A stretch of DNA of 15,575 nucleotides from Brachionus plicatilis (lineage: Eukaryota; Rotifera; Eurotatoria; Ploima; Brachionidae). The stretch is from contig QEOQ01000158.1 in the NCBI GenBank assembly GCA_010279815.1, positions 1,809 through 17,383 of the forward strand. The letters run 5' to 3'. The position numbers and the translations under genes are program-made. Shown here piece after piece: positions 13,437-15,575 of the stretch. The stretch's first letter is position 1. Each line of letters begins with the position of its first letter. Below the pieces are notes generated by a model. The model ran no database searches. It was not told the origin of the DNA and worked only from the letters and a program-made list of their open reading frames with translations.

Positions 13437-15480
13437 TATACGTTTTCTATAGTAAATGACGACTGTTCTACTTTTACACTTAGTCATCGTGATTACTCCT
13501 CTATCCTAAGCCTCTTCATACTAAGCAGTAACTTAGGCTCACATTTTAATTTTTTTCTGGTAATATACGATGACTTGCTGAGCGATCATTTTCCTATTGA
13601 GCTTGAACTTGGATTTGAGCTACTGAAAATTGAAAGTAATCACAGATCTATTCTCAATTATAAGAAAGCTGATTCGGAAAAATTTAAGCGAAGTATGGAC
13701 TCTTGTGTTTTTGACTTGTGTCAGCTGACATAAATCACATTAACAGTCAAATTTCTACTCAAATACTGGACATAGCAAACTCTGCAATTCCTAAATTTCC
13801 ACCAAAAAAATTTGAAAAATCACTTCCGGCCTATATAGCAGAGCTAATTTCCAAACGCAATGTGTTAAGAAAAGTCAAAAACCAATCAAGGTTGACCAGG
13901 GCGGAGAGTAATAAGCTTACTAAAAAATCAGATTTGAAACAGAAAAATTCAAAAGCGAGTATTGGGATTCATTTCCTAAGTCTCTTGGGCCTAATCCAAA
14001 CTCTCTCCGTCCTTTTTGGAATAAAGTTAATTCGTTTAAAAAAACTCCTCCGGCAATGCAATCCCCAAACTGGTCCTCAATTCAAAAGTGTTTAAGACAG
14101 ATTCCGAAAAAGGTACATTTTTAAAGAGATTATTGTGGAAACCTTTAGTCAAAAAAGAAATGATTCCTTCGGCAATGACTTTCGAAACAAAGTCGAAAAA
14201 TTTGTATCAAATAAGGATTATCTGAAAGACAATCATTATTTGAATCCCTTAAAGTCTTTTCCTAAAATCACAATTGAAGAGCTTGAGAAAAAACATTAGA
14301 AAACTAAAAGACGAGTCAGCCCCTGGACCTGTTCATACTCGGTCTAGCGAGTTTTTTCAAACACCGTCTAGCTACATCCGAATTCCCAGAAGCTTGGAAA
14401 ACCTCTAAAACAACAATGATCCCCAAAAAAGAAGTTTTTTCTGACCCGTCTAAATATCGGCCAATTAGTGTCACTAGCTGTTTTGGAAAAGTTCTTGAAA
14501 GGATTATTACAAGTAGGCTTTAAGCTTTAAAATTTCCTTGAAAACAAGAGTCTTATCTGCAAGGAAAAGTCTGGTTTTAGGCAGCACCGACGTACCTCCG
14601 ACAATTTGGTATTTTTAACTCAAAAGGTCTCTGAAACTTTAGTCAGAAAGAAAAAAGTATGTTCCCTCTTCTTCGATATCTCTAAGGCGTTTGACAAGGT
14701 ATAGCACAGTGGATTTATCTACAAACTTCCCAAAATTGGGGCCCTTCTCTACATTCTGTAGTGGGTGATTAACTTTTTAAAAATTCTAAGTTTTTTTGCG
14801 TAAGTAAATAACTTTGTCTCGAATTCAGGGTCCATAGATACTGTAATTCCCCAGGGTGCAGTCATTTGTCATTTTCTCTCTACTATTTTTATTAATGATA
14901 TCCCCAAGCAGGACCACAAAAATCTACTCATATTCCTTGTTATTTGCAGATGACCTGGTGACCATTTTTATTTTTAAAAAGTATGGCAACATTGCTAACA
15001 TTATAAATAAATATCTTAAAAAATTGCAGCTGTGGCTACAATAATGGAGGCTAAAGATGTCTCCAGCAAAATGAAGCTACATTTTTTACTCTGGTAATCC
15101 GTAATCCGAGTAAAAACAATAAGCTAAGTCTAAAAATATTTGGAAAACAAATACACAGACTCCCCAGTCTTCCTTGGAATAAAATATGACCAAAGTCTTT
15201 GTTTCAACTACCTAGTTGAATTCATTCGTTTTAGATGTCATGATCGCGTAAATTTTATTAAATTTTGTCACACAGATCGTGAAAGTTAAATAAAAAAACC
15301 TTAATTGGAGTCTATGATGGACTTATAGATTCCATTATAGACTATAGTTTTTTCATCCTATCCCGTGTCTCCCAGACAAACATTCAAAACTACAAGTAAT
15401 TCAAAATACATGTTTTAAATAAATCTATCACATACCTGAAATATTAAATAAACTATTAACAACAACATCAACTCTCCCTA
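13437..15480 (+). pseudogene. LINE ORF2, endonuclease end to RT C-terminus (copy 2)
   Basis: The largest LINE copy. Up to 13731 the frame reads FNFFLVIYDDLLSDHFPIEL; S-D-H (13581-13589) is the catalytic end of the AP-like endonuclease. The linker reads KFPPKKFEKSLPAYIAELIS and, in a shifted frame, SEYWDSFPKSLGPN and PFWNKVNSFKKTP. RT follows: LKDESAPGP, EAWKTSKTTMIPKK, YRPISVTSCFGKVLERI, FRQHRRTSDNLVFLTQK, LFFDISKAFDKV with its Asp (14675), a TAG at 14702-14704 in place of the usual Trp, SLLFADDLVTIF (FADD 14943-14954), then LGIKYDQSLCFNYLV, LIGVYDGLIDSIIDYSFF and NIQKLQVIQNT. Many frameshifts make it inactive, but both catalytic RT motifs remain. No 5' part or ORF1 is seen. Confidence 0.87.
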
Positions 15481-15575
15481 AATGAATTCATATTTTTATG
15501 TTATTTTACGTAAATTTACGTAAAAATTGGTAAAAATGAAAATACCAAAAAAAAACCCGATTTTTTGAATTTTTT
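15481..15575. other. Right edge, AT-rich
   Basis: No gene. It contains the palindrome at 15504-15525 and a run of A followed by CCCG near the window end; the region may be the 3' UTR of the LINE or its flank. Confidence 0.35.
15504..15525. repeat. 22-bp perfect palindrome
   Basis: TTTTACGTAAATTTACGTAA plus AA: the sequence equals its own reverse complement. It contains two TTTACGTAAA-like cores (ACGTAA and TTACGT), the form of a bZIP-type site, but this may be chance in A/T-rich DNA. Confidence 0.6.

Noticed and set aside
14856..14930. First third of the open frame 14856-15044
   Set aside because: The true LINE reading here is GAVICHFLSTIFINDIPK in another frame; only SLLFADDLV and what follows is real in this frame.
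1..15575. tRNA, rRNA, CRISPR, bacterial promoters or operons
   Set aside because: No tRNA-like cloverleaf with the conserved T-arm, no rRNA-like stretch and no regularly spaced repeats were seen on either strand; the content is eukaryotic.

Overview
This is an AT-rich (by eye about 70-75% A+T) eukaryotic window, most likely from an invertebrate animal. It contains LINE, hAT, pogo/Tigger and CACTA-type sequences, possible splice acceptors, and fragments of WD40, LRR and RING-finger domains. A rotifer-like genome is possible, but the sequence does not prove it. There are no bacterial operons, ribosome binding sites, CRISPR arrays or recognisable RNA genes. Almost everything identifiable is a decaying transposable element or a broken gene piece, and no gene in the window looks both complete and intact.

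Layout. 224-2503: a LINE reverse-transcriptase remnant (copy 1) split by two later DNA transposons, an 833-bp pogo/Tigger-like deletion derivative (429-1261, TA target duplication) and a 326-bp hAT-like MITE (1529-1854). 2770-2960: a possible terminal exon of an unknown gene. 3244-3477: a near-hairpin MITE with an 8-bp target duplication. 3515-4100: a second, different pogo/Tigger transposase remnant with its right terminal repeat. 4168-5480: a cluster of broken host-type domains (LRR, WD40, a minus-strand RING finger with a poly(A) signal, then an acidic/LRR exon-like stretch). 5884-7089: another LINE remnant with a gag-like ORF1 carrying two decayed CCHC knuckles and a piece of RT. 7529-10076: a long, degraded CACTA-type (Tnp2-like) transposase split by a 238-bp MITE (8222-8459). 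10137-10560: two small unrecognised coding pieces. 10738-11767: a minus-strand, 5'-truncated LINE 3' end with a terminal hairpin and an A/T-rich simple-repeat tail. 11843-12084: an unrecognised coding-like pair of frames. 12621-12910: a C-terminal fragment of the copy 1 LINE family. 13016-13398: a second hAT-like MITE with a 7/8-matched target duplication. 13437-15480: a longer but broken copy of the same or a sister LINE family, running from the end of the endonuclease domain to the RT C-terminus.

How the parts relate. The elements are nested in time order. Removing the pogo element and one TA restores the copy 1 LINE frame exactly, and removing the hAT MITE and one duplication reconnects the next part of the LINE, apart from one separate frameshift. 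The most unusual object is the pogo derivative. It has lost the catalytic core but keeps, in one frame, the N-terminal DNA-binding helix-turn-helix and a C-terminal PCNA-binding-like motif. Calls rest on reading translated motifs by eye; no database search was possible.
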